DNA of 64,000 bases from Streptomyces sp. ITFR-21 (GTDB taxonomy: Bacteria; Actinomycetota; Actinomycetes; Streptomycetales; Streptomycetaceae), in the NCBI RefSeq assembly GCF_031844685.1, contig NZ_CP134605.1:6608001-6672000 (forward strand), in the 5' to 3' direction. Shown in pieces: positions 33,403 through 42,818 of the stretch (position 1 is the stretch's first letter; each line of letters begins with the position of its first letter). The notes under the pieces are model-generated. The model saw only the letters and a list, made by a program, of their open reading frames with translations, searched no databases and was not told the DNA's origin. The position numbers and the translations under genes were made by a program.

Positions 33403-34911
33403 GTGGGCAATGAAGCCAACACCCGACTCGCGGACCTGTTCGGCCTCACCGGCTGGTCCAAGGGCGAACTCGCACGGCTGGTCAACCGGCAGGCAGGGGC
33501 CATGGGCCACGCGCAGCTGGCGACCGACACCTCGCGGGTGCGCCGTTGGATCGACACCGGTGAGTCGCCGCGCGATCCCGTGCCGAAGGTGCTGGCAGCG
33601 CTGTTCACCGAGCGTCTCGGCCGTGTCGTGACCATCGAGGATCTCGGGTTCGACCGGCGCCGGCAGACGGGCAGGAGGCAGACCGGAGACGGCCTGGCGC
33701 TGTCCCAGCCGGAACGGACCGCCGAAGTCCTCACCGAATTCACGGGAATGGACCTCATGCTCAACCGACGCGGTCTGGTGGGCGCGGGCGCCGTGCTCGC
33801 CTCCGGCTCCGTACTCAGCGCGGCCATGTACGAGTGGCTGCACACCGATCCGGCCCTGGCGGCCGACGCACCCGTTCTCGACGACCCCCTGCACGCCGAG
33901 CCCGCGGCCTACGACCGCTACGAGGCGGCCCCCCTCGGCTCCCAGGAGATCGAGTCGCTGGAGCACTCGGTCGAGGTGTTCCGCGCCTGGGACGCCTCCC
34001 GGGGCGGCGGCCTCCAGCGCAAGGCGGTGGTGGGCCAGCTCAACGAGGTGGGCGGGATGCTCTCCTACCGCCATCCGCCCCAGCTGCAGGGCCGGTTGTG
34101 GGGCGTGGCGGCCAACCTGGCGGTCCTGGCCGGGTGGATGTCGCACGACGTGGGCCTGGAACCCACCGCCCAGCGGTACTTCGTGCTCGCGGCGCACGCC
34201 GCGCGGGAGGCCGGCGACCGGCCGCGGGCCGGCGAGGCGCTGTCCCGGGCGGCCCGCCAGATGGTGCATCTGAACCGGCCGGACGAGGCGCTCGAACTGA
34301 TGGACCTCGCCAGGGCGGGTGCCAGGGAGGGCGCCCCGCCGCGGGCCCGGGCCATGATGCGGACCATCGAGGCGTGGGCGCAGGCGGCCATGGGCCGCGG
34401 CCAGGCGGTGCGGCGCACCCTCGGCGAGGCCGAGGAGCTGTTCGTCTCCGGGTACGGTGACGCGCCGCAGCCGAGTTGGATGCAGAACTTCGACGAGGCG
34501 GATCTGCACGGCATGCACGCGCTCGCCTACCGGACGCTGGCCGACTTCGACCCGGCCGCCGCCGCGCAGGCGCAGGTGCACGCCAAGCGGGCGCTGGAAC
34601 TGCGCACCGACGGCCACGAGCGCTCGATGATCTTCGACTACCTGTCACTGGCCGCCGCCTGCTTCATCGACGACGACCCCGGCCAGGCCGACCACTGGAC
34701 CCGGCAGGCGCTGCGGACCATCGGCCAGACCTCGTCGCACCGCACCTGGGACCGGCTGTACGAGACGTACCGGCATAGCGAGCGGTACGCCGGCGACCGC
34801 CGTATCCAGGGCCTGCGCGCGGAGATCGAGGCCGTGATGCCCCGCAGAAAGCCGGTCAGGAGCCCCCGGGAAACCACCAGGGACAAGGGGGACGGCCGGA
34901 TGCCGGTGTGA
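33403..34911 (+). CDS. NsdA-like regulator of differentiation
   Basis: 502 residues from GTG 33403 (GGGGG upstream; the ATG at 33376 is an alternative). The N-terminal RLADLFGLTGWSKGELARLVNRQAG, then DTSRVRRWIDTGESPRD, resembles an XRE-type helix-turn-helix with the SKGELAR core found in NsdA. It is followed by a helical TPR-like region (AYRTLADFDPAAAAQAQ, MIFDYLSLAAACF). NsdA of S. coelicolor negatively affects sporulation and antibiotic production. Length agrees well. I am fairly but not fully sure of orthology; it may be a paralogue. Confidence 0.6.
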   Translation: MGNEANTRLADLFGLTGWSKGELARLVNRQAGAMGHAQLATDTSRVRRWIDTGESPRDPVPKVLAALFTERLGRVVTIEDLGFDRRRQTGRRQTGDGLALSQPERTAEVLTEFTGMDLMLNRRGLVGAGAVLASGSVLSAAMYEWLHTDPALAADAPVLDDPLHAEPAAYDRYEAAPLGSQEIESLEHSVEVFRAWDASRGGGLQRKAVVGQLNEVGGMLSYRHPPQLQGRLWGVAANLAVLAGWMSHDVGLEPTAQRYFVLAAHAAREAGDRPRAGEALSRAARQMVHLNRPDEALELMDLARAGAREGAPPRARAMMRTIEAWAQAAMGRGQAVRRTLGEAEELFVSGYGDAPQPSWMQNFDEADLHGMHALAYRTLADFDPAAAAQAQVHAKRALELRTDGHERSMIFDYLSLAAACFIDDDPGQADHWTRQALRTIGQTSSHRTWDRLYETYRHSERYAGDRRIQGLRAEIEAVMPRRKPVRSPRETTRDKGDGRMPV

Positions 34912-35092
34912 CCGGCGGGCCACGGCGCCGGACCGGCCTGCCGCCGAACGGGCGGCGGGCGCGGAGCGGTCGCCGCGCCGGCTGACCCGGCGGGTCCGGA
35001 GCCCCGCGGCCGGATGCGCGGCGCTCACGGCACACGGCCCCGCTTCGTGTTCGGCTCCCCGGCGCCGCGGCCGTACGCTCCGGCGAGGCCGC

Positions 35093-36577
35093 TCAGGCGA
35101 TCCTGGCGACCAGGACGCAGGCGTCGTCCTCGCGCTCCGGGGTGCCGAACTCCGCGGCCACCAGCCGTACGCATTCGTGCGCGGACCGGGTGGCGGCGAA
35201 CAGCGGTGCCATCGCCAGCAGCCGGTCGGCGCCGCTGCCGGCCCCGCCCGGGGCGTCGGCGGCCCGCCGCTGGGCCAGGCCGTCGGTGTGCAGCACCAGC
35301 AGGTCGCCGGGGGCGAGCTGCTCGCGGGCCTGGGCGTACTTCGCGCCGGAGGTCGCGCCGAGCAGGACGCCCTCCGGCGAGTCCAGCACCCGGCCCCGCC
35401 CCTCGCGGAACAGCAGCGGGGCGGGATGGTCGGCCTGCGACCAGTTCAGCGTCCGGGTGCCCGGTTCGTAACGGCAGCACAGGGCGCTGCCCAGCGCGGG
35501 CTGCGGGGAGGTGTCGAGCAGTTCGTTGAGCCAGCCCATCAGCGGACCGGGCCGGAGCCCCGCGACCGCCATCCCGCGCAGTGCCCCGAGCAGCATCGCC
35601 ATGCCCGAGGTGGCGGCCACCCCGTGTCCGGTCAGGTCGCCGACGGTCAGCAGGGAGGAGCCGTCGGGGAGCTGCATCGCGTCGTACCAGTCACCGCCGA
35701 CCAGCGCGCCGGTGCCGGAGGGGAGGTAGTGGGCGGCGAGGTCCATCGTGATGGGGCCGCCGTCCCGCGGGAACCGCAGGGCGCCGCGCCACGGCGGGAG
35801 CACCGCCTCCTGCATCTCGACCGCGATCCGGCGCTCGGCCCGCGCGATGCGCTGCTGCCGCTCCAGGGACTCACGGGTCTCCCGGAGCGTCCGCTGGCTG
35901 CGGCGCAGCGTGCTGACGTCGCGGATCACCGCCCACATGGACACGGTGCCGCCGTCGGCGCCGAGCACCGGCTCGCCCACCATGTGCACCGTGCGCACCG
36001 AGCCGTCGGCGCGCACGATCCGGAACTCGCCGTCGATCGGCCGCCCGTCGACCAGGCAGCCGGTCACCATCTTTGTCAGCAGTTCCTGGTCCTCGGAGAA
36101 CACCCAGGAGGGCAGCTCGTCCAGGGTCAGCGGGCCGTCCTCCGCGGTGCGGCCGAAGATCCGGTAGAGCTCGTCCGACCACTGCACCGCGTCGGTGAGC
36201 AGGTCCCACTCGGCGCTGCCCGCGCGGCCGAGCGCACCGACCGCGGCCCGCTCCGGCACCGAAATCCGGGCCGGCGCGCGGGTGTCGGGCCCGTCAGCCG
36301 TGTCCGGCAGCGGGCCGCGGGCGCCCGCGGGCTCGTCCGGGCCGAAGCCCTCCTTGAGCTGGCCGAGATGGGCGCCCAGGTCGTCCAGCTGGTGGACGGC
36401 CAGCTCGCACAGGGCCCGCTGCCAGCGCAGCCGCGGGTCCTCCGCCGCGCTCGCGTGCTCCCGCAGCACCGCGTCCGCCCAGGTGCGCAACTGGCGTGCC
36501 TGGGAGATCAGCGCGTCCACCGCGCCGGAGCCCGGCAGCGGTGCCGCGGTGTGATCCGCGTGCGTGGAAGACGGCAT
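35093..36577 (-). CDS. PAS-domain PP2C/SpoIIE-type phosphatase
   Basis: 494 residues from ATG 36577, with GGAGT upstream. N-terminal coiled-coil (LRTWADAVLREHASAAEDPRLRWQ) and a linker precede a PAS domain (WDLLTDAVQWSDELYRIFGR ... IDGEFRIVRADGSVRTVHMVGEPV). The SpoIIE/PP2C domain has GGDWYDAMQLPDG, TVGDLTGHGVAA and LLVLHTDGL, all metal-ligating Asp-rich motifs, and ends with EREDDACVLVARI. Such phosphatases act on anti-anti-sigma factors in partner-switching. The kinase partner is not in the window, and no membrane span is present, so it is a cytosolic sensor. The longer frame to 37189 has no coding support. Confidence 0.9.
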   Translation of the reverse strand: MPSSTHADHTAAPLPGSGAVDALISQARQLRTWADAVLREHASAAEDPRLRWQRALCELAVHQLDDLGAHLGQLKEGFGPDEPAGARGPLPDTADGPDTRAPARISVPERAAVGALGRAGSAEWDLLTDAVQWSDELYRIFGRTAEDGPLTLDELPSWVFSEDQELLTKMVTGCLVDGRPIDGEFRIVRADGSVRTVHMVGEPVLGADGGTVSMWAVIRDVSTLRRSQRTLRETRESLERQQRIARAERRIAVEMQEAVLPPWRGALRFPRDGGPITMDLAAHYLPSGTGALVGGDWYDAMQLPDGSSLLTVGDLTGHGVAATSGMAMLLGALRGMAVAGLRPGPLMGWLNELLDTSPQPALGSALCCRYEPGTRTLNWSQADHPAPLLFREGRGRVLDSPEGVLLGATSGAKYAQAREQLAPGDLLVLHTDGLAQRRAADAPGGAGSGADRLLAMAPLFAATRSAHECVRLVAAEFGTPEREDDACVLVARIA

Positions 36578-36958
36578 GACGCACTCCGAGAATGTCTGCG
36601 GGCAGCCGCTGGGGGCCGTGGCGGACGGTAAGGACCGGTGACGACTGTTGCACAGCGAGCGATGACCCGTAAGGGTTTCCGTGATACCCGAACCGGTGGT
36701 GCTGGCGGCATATGCCGGATGCTTGGGGCAATTTTGGCCGCGAACCGGCCGCCGCCCCGCGCCGGGCCCCGCGCGAGTGGCCGGAGCGCGCCGTCCGGAA
36801 GCGACATCCCGCCCCCGCACTGGGTAGGCTTCCGCCGCCCGTCCCCACGGAATCCTTGCTACCGCCAGGTATGGAACACCTGGCGCCCGGTAAGGATGCC
36901 GGGCATGGGCAGCGGAAATCCCGTTGCCATGATTCCCCCCGCACCGGATGCTGACCTC
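36578..36958. other. Divergent intergenic region
   Basis: About 380 bases between the phosphatase and HEAT-repeat genes. It contains a few short palindromes (GGCATATGCC near 36707) and alternative ATGs for the rightward gene at 36905 and 36929. No RNA gene seen. Confidence 0.45.
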
Positions 36959-38422
36959 ATGTTCGACCCAGACATAGCGCCCAGTGGCACCCTTCTCGGC
37001 CTCCTCCAGAGGGGACGCGGAGACGGGCCCCTGCACGCCCTGGCGGCGCCGCGGGCGGAGGCGCTCGCCGCCCTGGAGCAGTGCGTGCTGTGCGACCCCC
37101 GCCTCGACTGGCGGGTCGAATCGCGCTCCCTCTACTACGCGCGTCTGTACTCCGACCTGGAAGGCCCGCTCGACGGGATCGAACAGCACCTCTTCCGCCC
37201 CGACGACCTGCTCTCACCCGACGAGCACCGCACCGGCCTGGCCCTGTCCGTCCTCGGCCACCTGGCCGGATACGGCCGCCGCGACGCACTGCTGCTGCTG
37301 CGCCGCTACGCCGCGACCGGCGGCTGCTGGGAATGGGCCCTGGACGAGCTCGCCGTCCGTGACGACGACGAGACCGCCCTGCGCGCCCTCGGCCCGGCCG
37401 TGCTGGCCCGTTTCCCGCGGACACCGGAGGGCGACGGCGAACTGGCCCGCGCCGTGCGCGAGTCCTACGAGCCCCGGCCCTGGCAGCTGTGGGCTGAGGA
37501 CGGCGCCCGCCCCGGCACCGCCCGACGGGTCCGCCGCGCCCAGGAGCAGTCCTCCTTCGACCGCTGGCAGCGCCAACTGCGGCCCGCCGGACCCACCCCC
37601 GGCTGGAGCGTGACCGCCGTGCTCCGCTGGGCCCAGGACGGCCTGGCCGGCTATCCGGCGGTGGAGCGCGACCAGCCCGCCGCCCGCTGCCTGGCCGCCG
37701 TGGCCGGCCCCGAGGACCACCCCGCGCTGCTGGACGCCGCCCGCCAGGGGCCCTCCGCCGCCCGCGCCGCGGCCCTGCGCCACCTCGCCGACCGCCGCGC
37801 CCCCGAGCGCCTGGACCTGATCGAGGCCGCCGCCGGCTCCGGTGACGAACGGGTCGAGCGCGCCGCCGTGGAGTCCTTCGAACGGCTGCGGGACGAGGCC
37901 GCGATGGTCCGCGCCCGCCGCTGGGCGGTCCGCACCGACCAGCTCGGCGCCGCCGCTGCCCGGATGCTGGCCCGGCACGGCGGCCCGCAGGACGCCGGCC
38001 TGGTACTGGGCGCGCTGCGCCGGACCGTGCAGACCGGCGGCGCGGACGCCGACGGCCTCGACGCCCTCGTCGAGGGCGCCGGACGGCTCGCGGCCGGCGC
38101 GGCCGGCGACGAGGGCAGGGTCACCGCCTGCCGCGCCGCCCCCCTGCTGCGCCATTTGTACCGGGAGACCTCCTCCTCGCAGCTGCGCGGCACCGCGGCA
38201 CGCGCGCTCGCCGCCGCCGACCCCGGCTTCGGCGCCGGCTTCGCCGTCGAGTGCCTGTGGGACTGCGAGGAGAGCACCAGGGAACTGGCCGCGCGCCGCG
38301 CCGCGTCCGGCGACGTACGGGTGCTGACGCAGCTGCGGAGACTGGCCGCGGACCCCGCCGAGGAGGCCGAGGTACAGACCGCGGTGCGAGGAAGGCTGAG
38401 CTCGGGAGGTTCCCCGAGATGA
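36959..38422 (+). CDS. HEAT-repeat/armadillo-like protein
   Basis: 487 residues from ATG 36959, chosen because the following MFDPDIAPSGTLLGLLQRG looks like a family N-terminus. ATG 36905 has a better Shine-Dalgarno (AAGGA) and would add 18 residues. The protein is a solenoid of two-helix units rich in Ala/Leu/Arg (AAALRHLADRRAPERLDLIE, AARRWAVRTDQLGAAAARML). HEAT-like proteins work as scaffolds or modulate partners. No catalytic motif. Known Streptomyces homologues are uncharacterised. It lies 86 bases before the glycosyltransferase gene in the same direction. Confidence 0.65.
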   Translation: MFDPDIAPSGTLLGLLQRGRGDGPLHALAAPRAEALAALEQCVLCDPRLDWRVESRSLYYARLYSDLEGPLDGIEQHLFRPDDLLSPDEHRTGLALSVLGHLAGYGRRDALLLLRRYAATGGCWEWALDELAVRDDDETALRALGPAVLARFPRTPEGDGELARAVRESYEPRPWQLWAEDGARPGTARRVRRAQEQSSFDRWQRQLRPAGPTPGWSVTAVLRWAQDGLAGYPAVERDQPAARCLAAVAGPEDHPALLDAARQGPSAARAAALRHLADRRAPERLDLIEAAAGSGDERVERAAVESFERLRDEAAMVRARRWAVRTDQLGAAAARMLARHGGPQDAGLVLGALRRTVQTGGADADGLDALVEGAGRLAAGAAGDEGRVTACRAAPLLRHLYRETSSSQLRGTAARALAAADPGFGAGFAVECLWDCEESTRELAARRAASGDVRVLTQLRRLAADPAEEAEVQTAVRGRLSSGGSPR

Positions 38423-38508
38423 GGCCTGACCCCAACGCTCACAGCGCGTTTCACTGAGGGAAAGATCCCCGTGGTCCCGACAACTCCGCATACGGCGACA
38501 ACCACCGT

Positions 38509-39627
38509 ATGCGAGTCGCCATAGTCACCGAGTCCTTCCCCCCCGACGTCAACGGTGTGGCCCACTGCGCCCTGCGCACGGCCGAACACCTCGCCCGCCG
38601 CGGCCACGACCCACTGGTCATAGCGCCGGCCGGACCACAGGGGCCAGAACCCGGCCAGGACCCCTGCCCGGTCGTGCGCGTCCCGTCCGTGCCGCTGCCC
38701 GGCTACCCGCAGGTGCGGGTGGCGCTGCCCTCCCGCAGGACCGCAGCCGCCATCGCCGCCCACCGCACCGAGATCGTCCACCTGGCCAGCCCCTTCGTCC
38801 TGGGCGTGCGCGGTCTGGCCGCCGCCACCCGGCTGCACATCCCCGCGGTCGCCGTCTACCAGACCGACCTGGCCGGATACGCCAGGACGTACCTCAACGC
38901 TGGCGAGGCCGCCGCCTGGCGCCGGATCCGCGGCGTGCACACCGCCGCCGCCCGCACCCTGGCCCCCTCCACCGCCTCCATGACCGCTCTGGAGGAGCAG
39001 GGTGTGCCCCGGGTCCACCTGTGGCCCCGCGGCGTCGACTCGGCCCGCTTCCACCCCCGCCACCGCGACGAGGCACTGCGCCGCGAACTCGCCCCGCGCG
39101 GTGAGCTGATCGTCGGCTACGTCGGCCGGCTCGCCCCGGAAAAGCACGTCGAACTGCTCGCCGAGACCTGCGCGCTGCCCGGCGTGCGGGTGGTCGTCGT
39201 CGGCGACGGCCCCAGCGTGCCGAACCTGAAGTCGGCGCTGCCCGGCGCGGTCTTCCTCGGCCGCAGGACCGGCGGCGACCTCGCCCGGGTCTACGCCTCG
39301 CTCGACGTCTTCTGCCACACCGGCCCGTTCGAGACCTTCTGCCAGACCGTCCAGGAGGCGATGGCCGGCGGTGTGCCGGTGGTCGCCCCCGCGGCCGGCG
39401 GACCGCTGGACCTGGTCGACCACGGCCGTACCGGACTGCTGGTGCCGCCGGTCGACGGCACCGCGATACGCGTCGCCGTGGAAATGCTGCACGCCGACCC
39501 CCGGCTGCGGGTCCGCTACGCCGCCGCCGCCCGCGAGGCGGTGGCCGACCGCACCTGGGAGGCCGTCGGCGACCAACTGCTCGACCACTACGACCAGGTT
39601 CTCGGCGAGCGCGAGGCGGCGGCATGA
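38509..39627 (+). CDS. GT4-family glycosyltransferase (PimC/MgtA-like)
   Basis: 372 residues. N-terminal Rossmann entry VAIVTESFPPDVNGVAHCALRTAEHLARRGHDPLVI, then YQTDLAGYA, and C-terminal GT4 elements VGYVGRLAPEKHVELLAE, FEGTFCQTVQEAMAGGVPVVAPAAGG with the nucleotide-binding Glu of EALA-type context. GT4 enzymes transfer sugars from GDP-mannose or UDP-sugars to lipid or glycan acceptors. The closest resemblance is to mannosyltransferases of the MgtA/PimC group. It ends by overlapping the ATG of the broken next gene (ATGA), so the two were once translationally coupled. Confidence 0.86.
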   Translation: MRVAIVTESFPPDVNGVAHCALRTAEHLARRGHDPLVIAPAGPQGPEPGQDPCPVVRVPSVPLPGYPQVRVALPSRRTAAAIAAHRTEIVHLASPFVLGVRGLAAATRLHIPAVAVYQTDLAGYARTYLNAGEAAAWRRIRGVHTAAARTLAPSTASMTALEEQGVPRVHLWPRGVDSARFHPRHRDEALRRELAPRGELIVGYVGRLAPEKHVELLAETCALPGVRVVVVGDGPSVPNLKSALPGAVFLGRRTGGDLARVYASLDVFCHTGPFETFCQTVQEAMAGGVPVVAPAAGGPLDLVDHGRTGLLVPPVDGTAIRVAVEMLHADPRLRVRYAAAAREAVADRTWEAVGDQLLDHYDQVLGEREAAA

Positions 39628-40464
39628 CCATCCCCCTCGACGACCCCCCCGTACGCCCGCGAACCGGAGCGCGGCTTGCGGATCGTGCGGATCGCCAACT
39701 TCGTCACCCCCGTCTCCGGGGGGCTGCGCACCGCGCTGCGGCACCTCGGAGAGGGCTACGCGGCGGCCGGCCACGAACCGGTGCTGGTCATCCCCGGCGC
39801 CGACAGGTCCGACGAGCCCACCGGGCAGGGCCGGGTGATCACCCGGCCCTGCCCGGAGATCCCCGGCACCGTGCTCAACCTTCCCTGGCCGCTGGCCAGG
39901 CCGCTGGAGCGGCGGACGCGGGCGCTCAACGACACCGTGCACGCGCCGCCGGCCCACCAGGGCGCGGTGCACGTGCACGCCGCGGACCATCCCTGCACCA
40001 CCAGCCCCGGTGCGCTCAGCGCCGACCGGCTGCACCCGAGCGAGACCGGGCACCGGCTGCTCGCCCGGGACTTCCACGCCCTGCTCACCGCGGCCGGGAT
40101 CGCCACCGGCCCCGCCCCGCAGTCGGAACCGGACGGCGCGCCGCCCGGAGCCGCCGCGTCGGTGTGGTGGATGGCCACCCGTGGCACCCGCTGGGTCGCC
40201 GACCGCTGCAGCGACCTGCTCCCCGACCTGCCGCGGCTGGCCTGGGAGGAGTACCGGCACGCCGGCCGGGGCAGCGGCCCGCTGCTCGACCCCGCCTCCG
40301 CCGAGGCGACCGCCGGGGCCCTGGGGGGACTCGGCCGCACCGCCGGCTCGACCGGCTACGCCCAGCGGGCGGAGCGCACCGGCACGAACCGGATTCTCGT
40401 CCCCGGCGGCGACTGGGCCGCGGCCGGGAGCGAAGCCTCGGGCACCACACCGATCACCGGATAG
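39624..40464 (+). pseudogene. Chimeric broken gene: glycosyltransferase head fused to an SGNH/GDSL-hydrolase tail
   Basis: The ATG at 39624 overlaps the previous stop codon (ATGA). A seven-C run at 39644-39650 puts the frame off by one base: one C fewer would give MTIPLDDPPYAREPERG joined directly to LRIVRIANFVTPVSGGLRTA, a GT4 N-terminus. About 60 residues later, near 39860-39885, the glycosyltransferase pattern stops and an SGNH-hydrolase C-terminus begins. That tail has ARPLERRTRALNDTV, DRLHPSETGHRLLARDFHALL (the DxxH catalytic pair) and WWMATRGTRWVADR. The frame then overruns the 3' end of pxpC by about 100 bases. So an internal deletion joined two adjacent genes, and a C-run indel may have silenced the chimera. 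TTG 39676 is a possible start of a residual protein. Confidence 0.65.
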
Positions 40465-41249
40465 CCGCCGGTGGTCGGATGATCGGACAGGAAGACGACC
40501 GGGCGGCCGTCGGGGGGTACCTGGACGGCGCCCAGCACCATGCCCTCGCTGGGCAGTTCGCCCTCGCGGGCCCGGAGCAGGGCCGGGCCCAGCGTGCGCA
40601 GCCCGATCCGGTTCGACGCCGGGGAGACGGTGTACGCGCCCCGGGCCAGCGTGCCCAGCGCGCCGGCCACGAACCAGTCGTCGCGCGGACCCGGCGCCAG
40701 CGGCAGCACCAGCTCCTCCGGGTGGCCGCCGTACCACGCCACATCCGCGCCCCGGCTCAGACCCGCAGCGCCCCCCACCGGCAACGCGTCGCCGTCGGCG
40801 AGCGGGCGCGGCCCGAGCCCCGACAGCAGGTCCGTCGAGCGGCTGCCGAGCACCTCGGGCACCTCGACGCCGCCGGCCACCGCCAGATACGACCGCAGCC
40901 CCCGTACCGCGGCTCCCACGTCGAGCAGCGCGCCCGCGGGTACCCGTACCGGGGCGCCCCACGCGGCCGGCCGTCCGTCCACCCGCACCGGGCACGCCGC
41001 GCCCGTCACCGCCACCACCAGCGACCGGGACGGCCGCACACCGCAGCCGGTCAGCGTCGTCTCCAGCGTGGCCGCCCGCGCCGGGTTGCCCACCAGCCGG
41101 TTCGCCAGCAGGTGCGCCGGCGTGTCGAGGGCACCCGAGCGCGGCACACCGAGATGCGCGTGGCCCGGCCGGCCGAGGTCCTGCACCGTGGTGAGGGCGC
41201 CCGCCCTGACCACCTGGAGCACCGCGGGAACCCGGGGCGGCGCGCTCAT
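40356..41249 (-). CDS. pxpC: 5-oxoprolinase subunit PxpC (biotin-dependent carboxyltransferase-like)
   Basis: 297 residues from ATG 41249, whose ATG overlaps the pxpB stop codon. Motifs VRAGALTTVQDLGRPGHAHLGVPRSGALD at the start, TLTGCGVR, YLAVAGGVEVPEVLGSRSTD and GIPV-like ending are typical of the KipA/PxpC family. With PxpA and PxpB it forms the ATP-dependent enzyme that opens 5-oxoproline (pyroglutamate) to glutamate, recycling damaged N-terminal or free oxoproline. The 3' end overlaps the chimeric pseudogene on the other strand. Confidence 0.92.
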   Translation of the reverse strand: MSAPPRVPAVLQVVRAGALTTVQDLGRPGHAHLGVPRSGALDTPAHLLANRLVGNPARAATLETTLTGCGVRPSRSLVVAVTGAACPVRVDGRPAAWGAPVRVPAGALLDVGAAVRGLRSYLAVAGGVEVPEVLGSRSTDLLSGLGPRPLADGDALPVGGAAGLSRGADVAWYGGHPEELVLPLAPGPRDDWFVAGALGTLARGAYTVSPASNRIGLRTLGPALLRAREGELPSEGMVLGAVQVPPDGRPVVFLSDHPTTGGYPVIGVVPEASLPAAAQSPPGTRIRFVPVRSARWA

Positions 41250-41875
41250 CGGCCCATCGCCCGGAAACGTACCTCCGTGCCCGGGGCCAGCAGCGCCGCC
41301 GGCTCCCGCGCCGGGTCCCACAACGCGGCCCCCGTCGTACCGATCAGCTGCCAGCCCCCGGGCGAGGAGCGCGGATAGACCCCGGCGTACGGACCGGCCA
41401 GCGCGACCGAACCCGCCGGGACGGCGGTGCGGGGCGTCCCGCGGCGCGGCACGTGCAGCCGCTCGGGCAGGCCGGTCAGATAGCCGAACCCGGGCGCGAA
41501 TCCGCAGAAGGCCACCCGGAACACCGTATCCGCCACGATGCCCGCGGCCTCCTCCGCCGTGACCCCCCACCGCCCGGCGACCTCCGCAAGGTCCGGCCCG
41601 TCGAACCGCACCGGCAGCTCCACCGCCCGCCCCCCGCCGCGGACCACCGGCGGCAGGTCCCAGCGCGCCACGTCCACCGCGAAGGCCCGCGGGTCGGCCA
41701 GGCCGCTGACCAGCACGGTACGGGCGGCGGGCACGATCTCGGCGACCTCCGCCAGCTCGCCGGCCGCCCGCCGTCGCAGCAACTCCGCGTGCAGCGCCTG
41801 TGCCTGCTCCCCGTCCGCGGTCTCCACCAGGACGGCGCGGGCGCCGGCCGGGAGTACCCGCAGGGCCGGCCTCAT
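41246..41875 (-). CDS. pxpB: 5-oxoprolinase subunit PxpB
   Basis: 209 residues. KipI/PxpB motifs: VAFCGFAPGFGYLTGLPERLHVPRRGTPRTAVPAGSVALAG, AGVYPRSSPGGWQLIG. The N-terminal part contributes the small-domain fold. It pairs with PxpC. The gap to pxpA is only 40 bases, so all three form one operon. Role as for the complex; no regulator gene is nearby. Confidence 0.93.
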   Translation of the reverse strand: MRPALRVLPAGARAVLVETADGEQAQALHAELLRRRAAGELAEVAEIVPAARTVLVSGLADPRAFAVDVARWDLPPVVRGGGRAVELPVRFDGPDLAEVAGRWGVTAEEAAGIVADTVFRVAFCGFAPGFGYLTGLPERLHVPRRGTPRTAVPAGSVALAGPYAGVYPRSSPGGWQLIGTTGAALWDPAREPAALLAPGTEVRFRAMGR

Positions 41876-41915
41876 CGCCCGCGCTCCCGCCGCCCGCGCG
41901 ACCCCGCGGTGCCGG

Positions 41916-42677
41916 TCATACGAACGCCGCCACGCGGAGCCCGGCCGCCTCCAGCGACTCCCGGACCCGGACCGCCAGCCGCGCGGCGCCCGGCGTGTCG
42001 CCGTGCACGCACAGCGAGCGGGCGGCGACCGCGACCTGCTCGCCGGTCAGGGCGGTCACCCGGCCGTCCCGGGCCAGCCCCACCGACCTCGCCACCACCG
42101 CGTCCGGGTCCTCGACCACCGCGCCCGGCCCGCCGCGCGGTACCAGCGTGCCGGCCGCGGTGTACGCCCGGTCCGCGAACGCCTCGCCGACCGTGGCCAG
42201 TCCGGCCGCCGCCGCCGCGGCCAGCAGCCGCGAGCCCGGCAGGCCCAGCACCGGCAGCCCGCCCGCGAGCCGCACCCCCGCGACGACGGCCGCGGCCTGA
42301 CCGGCGTCGCGCACCGCCCGGTTGTAGAGCGCGCCGTGCGGCTTCACATACGACACCGCCGAGCCGGCCGCGCGGGCGAACACCTCCAACGCGCCGATCT
42401 GGTACGCGACTTCGGCCGCGAGTTCGTCCGGCGGCACATCCATCGCACGCCGCCCGAAGCCGGCCAGGTCGCGGTAGGACACCTGCGCGCCGATCCGCAC
42501 CCCGCGGGCGGCGGCCGTCTCGCACACCCGGCGCATCGTCGCCGGATCGCCGGCGTGGAAGCCGCAGGCCACGTTCGCGCTCGTCACCACCGACAGCAGC
42601 GCGTCGTCGTCGGTGAGCCGCCAGCGGCCGAAGCCCTCGCCGAGGTCCGCGTTGAGATCGATGACCGCATCCGTCAT
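41916..42677 (-). CDS. pxpA: 5-oxoprolinase subunit PxpA (LamB/YcsF family)
   Basis: 253 residues from ATG 42677 with GGGCGGA upstream. Signature IDLNADLGEGFGRW at the start, SANVACGFHAGDPATM, SYRDLAGFGRR and SVSYVKPHGALYN-type segment (VKPHGALYNRAV). It is the first gene of the pxpABC operon and the metal-binding, substrate-activating partner in ATP-dependent 5-oxoproline cleavage. Its promoter lies in the 141-base gap to the divergent condensin-like cluster. Confidence 0.96.
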   Translation of the reverse strand: MTDAVIDLNADLGEGFGRWRLTDDDALLSVVTSANVACGFHAGDPATMRRVCETAAARGVRIGAQVSYRDLAGFGRRAMDVPPDELAAEVAYQIGALEVFARAAGSAVSYVKPHGALYNRAVRDAGQAAAVVAGVRLAGGLPVLGLPGSRLLAAAAAAGLATVGEAFADRAYTAAGTLVPRGGPGAVVEDPDAVVARSVGLARDGRVTALTGEQVAVAARSLCVHGDTPGAARLAVRVRESLEAAGLRVAAFV

Positions 42678-42818
42678 GATGATCCGCCCGGTGTCGTTCT
42701 TGTCCGTCCGCGGTGCCGCCGAGGCGGTCGCCGCCGTGGCTACGATCATGGCACGCCCGCCCCGTGCGGGTCCGTGCCGTTTCGTGCGTTGTCGGTGGCA
42801 CCGCCTACTGTGTGGGGC

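Noticed and set aside
38509..39627. GT4 gene as a phosphatidylinositol mannosyltransferase by name
   Set aside because: Family membership is clear but substrate-deciding residues are not, so no gene symbol was given.
37651..40995. A 1114-residue minus-strand frame across the HEAT and GT4 genes
   Set aside because: Contradicted by clear domains on the plus strand and lacking any motif or RBS.
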